Assembly: GCA_907165275.2 (NCBI GenBank)
Contig: OU015678.1
Span: forward strand, 4,898,001 to 4,962,000
Length of the DNA stretch: 64,000 bases
Origin: Zygaena filipendulae
Lineage: Eukaryota; Arthropoda; Insecta; Lepidoptera; Zygaenidae
Direction of reading: 5' to 3'
Each line of letters opens with the position of its first letter. The first letter of the stretch is position 1. The notes beneath the pieces were generated by a model. It was not told the DNA's origin and searched no databases. It saw only the letters and a list, made by a program, of their open reading frames with translations. Positions 49,425-60,500 of this stretch are shown here, piece by piece. The position numbers and the translations under genes were made by a program.

Positions 49425-49808
49425 TAGTACATTGTTATCCTAGGGGTGAAAGTAAGTAACCGAGATGGGGTTTGGCGCCTGAGCGTAGCGAGGGCGCTAA
49501 TAAATCGAGGGACTAAATAAGTCTTTCTCCCGAGGATAACACTGTGCTTTTCATTACGAATGCAAGGAAAGTCAAAATAAAAATAGGGATTAGCCAAAGA
49601 AAAAAATGAGTGAATTTTATTTTACATAAATCAACCATTAGGTGTGCTACTGGCCAGTAAATATGCCTCCTATGACATAAAAAAAAACTTGAGTTTCTGC
49701 AGTATCCAGCTGTCAGTTGAAAGCGATTCTCCCTAGGGCTGAAAAGTGTTACTTTCAACCCGCTTCTCAGGCAACTTCAGACCTACTTTCCGAATATGAG
49801 TAATGAAA
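49425..49808. repeat. Three-copy interspersed repeat, copy 3
   Basis: TTGTTATCCTAGGGGTGAAA to CGAATATGAGTAATGAAA, same as 5324-5693. The copy outside the arms shows this is a dispersed element, not arm-specific DNA. Confidence 0.78.
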
Positions 49809-50525
49809 ATATACTTACAGGGTTGGTACGAGTGTTTTATTGGATTATCTTTCTATTATTATTAAATCTTAGATGTAGGTACCACATCATTGCACCTAAA
49901 TATGGCTATTTTCCGTATTTTATGATTTATTAACGATTAACGACTGCTAAATTTTCTAAAAAACTAAAGCAATGGTTGCAATCTCAAGTTTACTATAGTG
50001 TGCAAGACTTTCTGGACAGAAAAGTTGACTATTAATTTGTGTTTATTAATTTCTTCATTGACATTAACATTTTGAAATTACATTCGTTTTGACATTTAAT
50101 TATTGTGATGAATTGATTGAATTTAATATATTTTGCATGTCACTCAATGACTAGACATTAGAACTTGAATCAAAATTAACAATGTACCCATCTTTTAGAA
50201 CAATGTCTTATGCAAATAAATGATTATTATTATTATTACAACTTTCCGTCTTTCCCCATCAATATTTGACGGGGTAAGATAAATATATAAAAGTTGCGAT
50301 CTTACCCCGTTTTCAAAAGTCATACTGCTAGGCAGTTGTTCTCAAACTTTGACAGCTTTAGCGTTACTTTTTGTGCAAAGTTTAAATCACTTAATGTTGT
50401 GCATTAGCGATTACATACTGTCTTTGATAATTTATATAGAATCTTATTATTTTTTTGTTCCAGTGATCTTATTAACGATTTATTCAACGTGTCAGTAGCA
50501 CAGTTACTTTTTAATCTGGCTTAAC
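49809..50525. other. AT-rich intergenic DNA
   Basis: A short inverted pair CCCCATCAATATTTGACGGGG and GATCTTACCCCG is near 50255-50310; otherwise nothing supported. Confidence 0.4.
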
Positions 50526-50785
50526 CCGATTGGCGCAATGGTCACCATGCCTGCCCTGTAATCAAGAGGTTCCGGGTTCGATTCCCGGTGGGGGTGGACT
50601 TTGTGTGATGAACACAGGGTTCCATTTTCCAGTCCGGGTGTGTATATATACTATATATCTATAGTATAATATATATATGTAATAATATGTGTGGTATATA
50701 CCACGTTTGCTTGGTTTCCACGACACAAGCTTATAGCTTAGTGTGAGATCAAGTAGAACTGTGTGTTGTGAAGTAGATTATTATT
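50526..50785 (+). mobile_element. tRNA-derived SINE
   Basis: A box GGCGCAATGGTCACC, B box GGTTCGATTCC, then GGACTTTGTGTGATGAACAC and the tail AGTGTGAGATCAAGTAGAAC with (ATT)n. Confidence 0.88.
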
Positions 50786-50873
50786 ATTATCTTTTTAAGC
50801 CAAGTGCCGAGTAGGTATCGGGTGATAGTGTGCTACTGCTGTGTGAACTGTGATGTTTGTGTATCTTGTGTAA

Positions 50874-51392
50874 AGGCCTCTCTACAATCGCACGCGAAGC
50901 CGCGAAACATCCGCGATCTATGAGTATGGACTCGGTCTCATGGATCGCGGCTGTTTCGCGGCTGTTTCACGGCCGTTTCGCGACTATTTCGCGGCTGTTT
51001 CGCGGCTGTTTCGCGGCTATTTCGCGGCTGTTTCGCGGCTGTTTCGCGGCTATTTCGCGGCTGTTTCGCGGCTGTTTCACGGCCGTTTCGCGACTATTTC
51101 GCGGCTGTTTCGCGGCTGTTTCGCGGCTATTTCGCGGCTGTTTCGCGGCTGTTTCGCGGCTGTTTCGCGGCTGTTTCGCGGCTGTTACGCGGCTGTTTCG
51201 CGGCGGTTTCGCGGCCTTTCGCGGCTATTTCGCGGCTGTTTCACGGCCGTTTCGCGGCCTTTCGCGGCTGTTTCGCGGCTGTTTCACGGCCGTTTCGTGG
51301 CCGTTTCGCGGCCGTTTCGCGGCTGTTACGCGGCTGTTTCTCGGCTGTTTCACGGCTTCGCGTGCGGTTCGCGCGCGAATGTGGAGAGGCCT
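50874..51392. mobile_element. TIR element enclosing an 11-bp GC-rich minisatellite
   Basis: Ends AGGCCTCTCTACAATCGCAC and its inverted match AGGCCTCTCCACATTCGCGC (25 bp, about 3 mismatches), flanked by TAA at 50871-50873 and 51393-51395, as in PIF/Harbinger-type MITEs. The interior 50941-51350 is tandem CTGTTTCGCGG with CTATTTCGCGG, CCGTTTCGCGA and similar variants in repeated order. The long frames across it are repeat artefacts. Confidence 0.85.
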
Positions 51393-51540
51393 TAAAGGTT
51401 GATGTTGCATCACCTCTTGGATTGATATCACTCGAGTAATGTCACTGACATTATTACTGCCATATGAATACCTAAAATATACAGACAGTCAGCAGTGAGC
51501 AGTGACAGACGTACCTATTGATAGAGATCTTTATGTGAAT

Positions 51541-51598
51541 ATGAAAATGTGCAAAATACAATTGATTTGTTCGCTATTGATTACGATATGTTTTCAAT
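51541..51598 (+). CDS. Gene 2 exon 1: signal peptide
   Basis: ATG AAA ATG TGC start; hydrophobic core LICSLLITICF; donor CAAT/gtaagt, a strong match. The preceding 150 bp hold no other frame. Confidence 0.65.
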
Positions 51599-54500
51599 GT
51601 AAGTACAAAACAAACTTAAATTGTTCCATATTTTATAACCTAACTAGCTGTGCCCTGCGGTTTCACCCGCGGTAATTTCGGAGTTCCCGCGGGAATTTCG
51701 GATAAAAAGTACTCTATGTCTGTACCCCTGACAACGCGCATGCAAAATTTCATCCAAATCCGTTCAGCCGTTTCTGCGTGATTGAGTAAACAAACATCCA
51801 AACATCCACACTTTCACATTTATAATATTAGTAGGATGATAGGTAATATTATTTTAAATTGTTCCATATTTTATAACATAATAATCTAGATCAAAATGTA
51901 CTTGAAAATGTCGATTAATTGAAACCAATTATTTCCCATTCCACACTTCAATCTATCCTTGTGCCAAATTCTATCCAATTCTGTTTAGCCGTCCGGCGTG
52001 ATTGATTGAGTAGGTACCAAACATCCATTCATCCAAACTTCCACATCTATACATAATATTATTATAATAAAATTGTAACAGGTCGATGTCTGTACATGTT
52101 AGATAAATAAGAAAAAATAAATTTAGGCGACTCTATAAGTGATATATGTAGAAGCATATAGAAGCCAAAAATACCGTTTTTAGAATTTTGGTCTGTCTGT
52201 ATGTTTGTATTCGTGCTACGCAAAAACTGCTGCACCAAATTAAATGCGGTTTTTTTTTTGTTGCATTGCTAAGGGTCTAACTCAGATACTGATGTTTCGA
52301 TTTTTCGAAATTCCATCTGAAACTCGATATATTAAAAAAATGCTGGTCATCACCTAAAAATGTGAAAATGTGGATTTTTGTTACTCAATCACGCAAAAAC
52401 GGCTGAACAGATTTGGATAAAATTTGGCATGCATTCTCTCGGGATCTCTGAAATTAACGCGAGTAAAACAGAATTAATTATTGCATACTACACGTTGTTA
52501 GAGGTACAGAAAAGGATATAGGGTACTTTTTATCCCGGAATTCCCGCGGGATCTCCGACATATCTATATATTTTTTCTGTCTTACTAGAAAATATTCAAT
52601 TGCAGGTTGTTTCACCCGTGACCCAGAAATTGTCAGTGAGTTATTTTAATAAATTATTTTTTTTACATCTTTGAAAAAGAGAAAAAAAAATACTTAAGCA
52701 AAATTTTAACAAAAAAAAAATTAAAACCGACTTCACAAGTTCACAACACACTAAAATGCACTACACCAAAAACATAAAAATATAACTTAAATTACCGAAA
52801 GACAAAGCACGTATTATTATTATTGGTATGTGCTATCCATTGATCGTTTCGAAGTCGGTGCCTGATTGTCGGTTCCAGTACCTACCTACCTCTATACTGT
52901 TCTGGGTTAACAGGTCCTTACAGTGTGGACAATGGGGTCACGTGTCCGCTCCGGTGTTGCCATAACTGATTTGTTTTTATTTTCCAGCAATCGATGGACA
53001 AACGTGTTATCGAGGTAACTCAACTATTTTATTCATGTATCTACGTTATTATACTGGATGTAAGGTTGTACAAATGATTTAATCGAATCCTCAATACCTC
53101 AAACTTGCTGTAGCTAAAAAAAAACTCTAGTAAGTATATAAAAATTAAAAAACACCAAAAAAAATAACAGAGAAAACTTCGGGAGTTCCTGCGAGAATTT
53201 AGAAAATCACGCGGGTGAAACCTCGGGGCACAGCTAATCAAAACTAATTAAAAACCACCAGATGAATTTCAAATTTTCAATCTGAAAATTAACGTGTTAA
53301 ACTTTTGTTGTTGTTTTGTTTGATTGTTAGGCCTTTTGCACATTATCAGACAAGAATATCTGACAAGAAAAATTTCAGTATGCATGCGCGATAAAAATCT
53401 TGTAATTTATCGTATGGTCTCATATACGACCCGAATGGCGCAGAGGTCACCATGCCTACCCGCTAATCAAGGGGTTCCGGGTTCGATTCCCGGTGGGGGT
53501 GGACTTTGTGTGATGAACACAGGGTTCCATTTTCCAGTCTGGGTGTGTATATATATCTATAGTATAATATATAAGTAATTCTATGTAGTATATACTACGT
53601 TTGCTTGGTTTCCACGACACAAGCTATATTAGCTTACTGTGGGATCAAATAGATCTGTGTGTTGTGATGTGGATTATTATTATTAATATTATATAATTTT
53701 AACAATCAAAGCTACTGGAAAAAAACATACCTACCCATAGGTATGGAGTGATGATGATGTTCTAGTTATTAGTTATTACGACTGATCTCCAATATGTTCA
53801 TACCAAATTTGTACCTAAGGTATATTTAAATGTTGATTATCTCAATAAATAATACAGTAACTTATTTATTATATCTTTTTCTTATGTTAACTATCTGGTG
53901 TGTCCCCCCCCCCCACCCTCCCCCCATACCCATATATATAGAATAGGCATCCGTCGAGGATATGAAAATCATATTAATTCCGTCAGGTAAATAAAAACAA
54001 AATTATAATAAAAGAATCCAGTACAAAAAAAGAAGAAATACCTACATATCCTTTTTTTTTCACCTAGCCTTTTTTTTTAGCTCCCGCAACTATTATAACG
54101 AATAAAAATGACAACACATTGAGATTCGAGATCTTTTTTAACACAACTGGATGGATTATTTACAAGAGAGTTGGTAAGTGGAACTTTAAAAAAATAGGTA
54201 ATGGGGATGTGGACTACTTTTGAAAATCAAAATTCTAATTAGTCCGTCAGTTAGAAAATAAAAAATACGTGTCTATACCTACACGTATTTTGGGTGAGGG
54301 GGTCGTGACGTCACTAACCGCTAAAACCGGAATACAAACTGTCAGAATAGTGACGTCACGCGAAATTTCAAACCAATATATCGCCGTTATTTTTTGATTA
54401 CGTAAAAAAAGAAAAAATACGTGTCCAATATTTTTTACGGACTAAAAAATAAAAATTAGTCCACATGCCCATTAGTACTTTTTGTCACTTGTGATTGGTA

Positions 54501-57500
54501 GCTAGGTACCTACATTGCAGTTAAACACAAAATTCCATATATTGAATTAAGTAATTTATTGTGATTAAACTTTCACTGATCCCTTAGTTCCAAGCTAAAG
54601 ATATCAGTTCTCGGCATTTAGTTTCTAAGATATACCTAAGCAGTTTTGTAAAGTTCGGTGAAAAAAATTCGTCCGCGATTTTAATTGATTATTGGATAAT
54701 CAATGCTCAATTTTTTTCGATTTCACATATTTTAATCTACAATAATATATAAAAATCTATGTATCGAGCAAGTAGAAGTGTGTTTTTTTTTTATTTTACA
54801 CAAACTTTTAAATTGCTTTTTCTCAAATCAAGCTTTTTCAGATTTTCAACTTCAAATGTCTGTAAAAAAAACTGTGCTATTTTTTGAATATTTTTTCAAT
54901 CCTTACTATCAATCGACTATTCCAGATACCGAATCTAGTCTTAACTCAATACGCCACTACTGGTACCTTTTTACGTGGACGCCCACATAATTATAATAAT
55001 TTATACGTAAATAGTCTGTTATTTAATCACACACCAGATAAGTTTCTATTTAAAATACCAATCCCATCAAAAACAAACTTGTAAAAAATCCAAGTCTCGC
55101 AACTCAGTTCTTCTACATTAAAAAGTTGTGAGATCAATGTAATACCAAGTCGGTTAATTTATTCAGTGCCTACTTAAGGGTCCTTCTGTCTAAAGTTATC
55201 ATGTTATAAGCTAATCTAATAACATTTTATAGTGACCATATCAAATTTAAAAATCTTTTATGTTTTAGATAGATTGATTGGCTTGGCGATCACGTGAAAA
55301 CACAATATATCTCACATGTAATACATAATTATGGTTCTAAACAATCTAATTTAATTATAATATGTATTACTTGTGAGATACATTGTGTTTTCATGTGATC
55401 GCCAAGCCAATCAATCTATTTAAAACATAAAAGATTTTTAAATTTGATATGGTCACTATAAAATGTTATTAGATTAGCTTATAACATGATAACTTTAGAC
55501 AGAAGGACCCTTAAGTAGGCACTGAATAAATTAACCGACTTGGTATTACATTGATCTCACAACTTTTTAATGTAGAAGAACTGAGTTGCGAGACTTGGAT
55601 TTTTTACAAGTTTGTTTTTGATGGGATCTCATTTCTTTTTGTAAATGGTCTTCCTCCTTTGAGCAATTTAGTCTATTTTAATAACTTGAAAGATTTTTTC
55701 TTGCTTTTTCATTCCGTTGACCATTGTACCTTTGAACATAATTATGTCTAGGTAACTATGTATCTACACTTTATATCTAGGTAGGTAACTAGCTACACTT
55801 ATTATTATTATTTATTAATATCTGGGCAACCGAGCTTCGCTCGGCTTAAATAGCTGTTCCCCGCGGTTTAACCCACGTTAATTTCGGAGATCCCGCGGGT
55901 ATTCTGAGATAAAAGTACTTACTACCCTATGACCTTTCCTGTACCCTTGACAACGTGTAGTATGCAATAATTAATTCACCCGCGTTGATATCAGAGTTCG
56001 CGCGGGAATTCCAGAAATGAATCCTAGCTAGATCGATTTATGGCCCCCGAAATCCCCTGTATACAAAATTTCATGAAAATCGTTGGAGCATTCAGATTAG
56101 GGTAATTTTATCTCGGAATTCCCGAAGGATCTCCGAAATTAACGCTGGTGAAATCTCATGACATTTTGCATGCACGTTGTCAGGGGTAAAGAAAACCTAG
56201 GGATATAGGGTACTAACTACTTTGCATTTCTGAATTCCCGCGGGATCTCCGAAATTATCGCGGGTGAAACCGCAGGGAACAGCTAGTCTCATATATTTAT
56301 ATGGGATTACAAAGTTATTTGTGCAGTTGGTACATATAACTGCATATATAACTTTGTAATTCCATACATTTATATGGGATTACAAAGTTATTTGTGCAGT
56401 TGGTACATATAACTGCATATGTAACTTTGTAATTCCATACATTTATATGGGATTACAAAGTTATTTATGCAGTTGGTGTATCTAGAAAACTGTACCGAAA
56501 TTGCAAAATATTTCAATTTTTCCTTGATTTATACAATAAACACTAATTGTATTCTAAATTTCAAACTTCTATGTCTGCTAGAAGTGCCTTAGAGTTTTGA
56601 TGATCGGTCAGTGAGTGAGTGAGTGACCTACAAAATTAAGAAACTTTGACTAGTTATAATTCTTAAACTACTGGTTCAAATCGAATGAAATTTAAATTAT
56701 ACCGTCTTTATACAATACCTGCTTGTTTACTAAAAATTCAGGCTTCTAGTTTTATCCACAACGAAGTTATAGGGGGTCGAAAATGGCCTGAATTGCTTCG
56801 AGAAAAGGATAGTACGGCCGTGCCGCTTTTGTTGCTCGACTTGGCGGGGGCACTGCCGTGCCCCCAGATTGCACGTGCACCTCAAAAGAAATATGGCGGT
56901 GGTGGCGGTCTGGCTGTTCTTTTTTTTTTTTTACCCAGGGAAAATGCTTTATGCATACCACCGCCCCCGGGCCGGGGCGATGGTTATGTGGGACTCCACC
57001 CTGAAAAGGACGACCTGCCCTGAGAAGGGCGGGAGTACTACCCACTAAAAACCCTGGGGTGTTCGCCGCCTCCGCGCCTGTTGCCGGGGCCACGGGATCG
57101 CTCTCGCATGCTCCGTAGCCCCGACGGCGCCAGCCCGAAACGGGCACCTCATCGGGGGCCCACTAGTGCCCCCGATGATGACGATGCGTCGGAACACACG
57201 ACGCACCGCCATCGTCTCCTTTTCGGGGACTCCATGTGAGTGGGCGCCAGACGGCCCCACGACTAACGGCGGCGGGTCAGGTCTGTGGCCCCGAGTTCGT
57301 ATTTGACTCTCGCTAAGAACGGTTGCGTCAGTCTTGCTTGCGCCCTAGATAGTGCTCGAGCAAAGCGCTGACGCAGCAGCGCAGCCCGTCGCGTCGAACG
57401 TGTTTCTCGGTCGCCGCGATGACCCAAATTTACGTATTAAGTGAATCATAATAATTATTTGTGTTTATTATTAAGGCGAAGCTACTGCTTACAATTAATA

Positions 57501-60500
57501 AAAGAGTCAAAAACAATAAAACTTAAAACGGAAACAGAACACTTTTTGTATAAAAGCTATACGGAGGAAAAATCCTATCGCGAAAAGTTGCAAAACTTGG
57601 TCGACGACCTTAATGCTGAATTAGATGAGCTTCGGCAACAGCTGCAATCTATAAAAGATCAGCAACCAAAAATGGCATCTGAAAACATGAAAGAAAATCC
57701 CTCTAAAGCCGTTGAGTATGAGACTGACGAGGAGGAGCTCGCGAAAGAGACAGGGTGGGTACGTCAGCAAAGCAGGAAGAAAAGGAAGTTTAATGCGATA
57801 CTCTCACCACCCCAACAAGGAACATCCGATATTGAAAAAGTGAAGACTAAGAGAAATCCCCTTCCACCACCTATTGTGGTTGAGGACATTAAAGATTACC
57901 AAAAGTTTTACGATCTTCTCCTAACGAATTTACCTCAAGATTCTTTTAGCACAAAAGTTATGAAGGGTGATAGAGTTAAGATAAACTCTTTAAATGAAGA
58001 TGCCTACAGAAGTGTATCAAAGATACTTCTGCAAAACAAGTGCAGTTCCCATACTTATGAGGATAAACAGAACCGACCCATTAGAGTAATGGTAAAAAAA
58101 TTACACTTCTCTTGCGAACCTCCCAGGATTGTAGATGAACTGAAATCAAAAGGATATCAAATTCTAGAGGCCGTTAACAAACTGAGTTGGAGAACAAAGA
58201 AGCCTATGAACATGTTCATGCTCTCATTTCAAAAAGATGAAGACGTGAAAAATATTTACAGCATCAAATCCATATTAGGGTGCAAAGTTGACATTGAGCC
58301 AGTTAAAACATCCAAATTAATTCCTCAGTGCAAACGTTGCCAAACTTATGGTCACACACAGAGATACTGTTCTAAAGAACCAAGATGCGTAAAATGCACA
58401 GGCAAGCATCTAACTATTGATTGCGAAAAGCCAACCGAAGTAAAACCGAATTGTCTTCATTGCGGCGAACCACATCCTGCAAGCTACAGAGGTTGCATAG
58501 TAGCCAAGGAACTACAAGCAGTCAAGAATCGAAAAACCAAAGAAAATAAGTCAGTGACTACAAATAATTTTAATAAAATATCCGTCACTGAACACGTATC
58601 TGGCATCACTAAAAATGTTTCGTATGCTCAAGCAACTACAGGAACTCAACGTCAAGCTGAACCCAAGCCTTCTTCTTCAAACAACAGTTTGGATGATAAG
58701 TTAAATAAAATTCTTACTTTTATGTCATCCTTTGACGACAGATTAAAGAAATTGGAGTATATCTCCAAAACATCCACTACAAATCTCTCTTAATGATGAA
58801 GTCCCTCAAAATTATGGCATGGAATGCTAACTCAAGGCAGTCCTATCTATGGAAAAAATGGACGTGTGCCTTATATCTGAGTCACATTTTACTAAGGAAT
58901 CGTTCATCCAAATTAAAGGATATAAAGTTTATCACGCGTTACATCCAAACAATACAGCTAAGGGAGGTAGTGCAGCCATAATAAAGGACAACATTTCCCA
59001 TTATGAAGAACTAAAAATTGAAGAACAAGACAAACAAATTGTAGCTGTAAGTGTCAAAACAGAAAGGTTTCGACTTCGTCACCATGTGAACGTCGAGGCC
59101 ATCCAGCTCCTCGACAAACACAAAATATATAAAACAAAGACTAAAAAGGACCAAACCTTTTGAGTTAGTATAGTGTATAGTTATAGTGTATTTAGTGCTG
59201 TGAGTACTGTATCCAAAGAACACAAGAACAAAGTGTCTTCCCCTTAATAGAGACAATAATAAAAGTGTTATTGGACACATTCTTAGTATAGTCTTGTTTA
59301 GAAGTTTAGGTCAAATTTAAAATACTTATTAGTCATAACTAGATTGGCTAGATTGTATTATAATGATTTACCTCCTTGGGTATATCATTTAGGAAAAAAA
59401 AAAAGCTGTTTTTGATTACAGGTCGCAATGGAACTATAAACTATTTGTCTGAGTCTGTAGGGCCGTCCTTCACGCAAACTCCGTTTACATATGCCGAACA
59501 ATCAAGATACTACGTGTCTCTCGTGAAGCCAGAAAGAGAGGAGGCGGTCTTGCGGTGCGACTTAAAACTGGCGATTACCTTCGAGAACGACCACCTCGGT
59601 AAATAAACACATGGTTAGATTTTCCCATATTTAACGGAACCTAGGTTATGGGCTCAAGGATCACTAGATTACAGTAAAGATGGCCACCGAAAATCGCCGT
59701 ACCACAATTGAAAAATTAAAAGGAAGGGAAAATGGACACGTTATGCGTGAAAAGAGGTAAAAATACAAAAAAAAAAAACTTATTTCGAAACCAGCCGGGC
59801 TAAGATGCGCAAGACGACAAAATTTTATCGAGCCATTTTATCGATTCTCGTCGACATATTGTATGGCTTTGTCGACGAGAATCGATAAAATGGCTCGATA
59901 AAATTTTGTCGTCTTGCGCATCTTAGCCCAGTTATTTAATGACAGTTATTTATTTATTAAAAACCAATAAGTACAAAATACAAAATTCACATAGGTATTT
60001 CCAGTGCAACAAAACAAAATTTTAACAAAAAAATTAAAACCGACTTCCAAAAACACAAAACTAAAAATGTTTATTTCTCGCTTTTAAGTTTAGTTTGTAA
60101 TTTCTCTAAGTTGCAATAGCCTTATGTCAACTGCTCATCACCTTTTACAAAATATTGCTTTTCCTGACGCAGGGACGTTAATTATTGAGGAGTTCTCCTG
60201 ATACATCATCATCAGTTCCACTTCATCATATACATTGTGATGAGCATAAATTGTTTAGAAACCATATTAAAGTTAACGAATCGGAATCTGTGAAATACCT
60301 ATTATTTAGTAGTTCTGATGACCATCTGTGGTCTTCATCATCAGTTCCACTTCTTCAAATTTTACTTTCCAAAAGCAAATAAACGATTTACTATAAAAAT
60401 CCAAAAATCGCTATAGATGTACCTATAATTTTTGAAGAGTTCCTTCGATTACTCCAAGATCCCATCATCAGATCTCGACTTGGTGACAATGGAATCAATT

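Larger units (their letters stand above)
57315..59280 (+). mobile_element. Internally deleted jockey-type retrotransposon
   Basis: A GC-rich 5' UTR (about 57315-57420), intact-looking ORF1, a short broken ORF2 start, then the 3' UTR with AATAAA near 59259. Everything from mid-endonuclease to the RT is missing. The ends are approximate. Confidence 0.75.

Noticed and set aside
50526..50600. tRNA gene (A and B boxes present), also at 35866, 53429 and 62803
   Set aside because: No complete cloverleaf or acceptor stem; the same flanking body and tail occur in all copies, so these are tRNA-derived SINEs.
50857..51402. Long frames rich in SRLFRG/FAA repeats and an opposite Arg-rich frame
   Set aside because: Created by the 11-bp CTGTTTCGCGG tandem array within a TIR element.
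53939..53988. Possible extra gene 2 exon between TATATATAG and gtaaat
   Set aside because: The only open reading requires phase 2 on entry and exit, which does not fit the phase-1 introns around it; the site is low complexity.
56767..57260. GC-rich minus frames as a host gene
   Set aside because: The sequence is the 3' end of a retroposon with poly(A), shared with 19878-20100.
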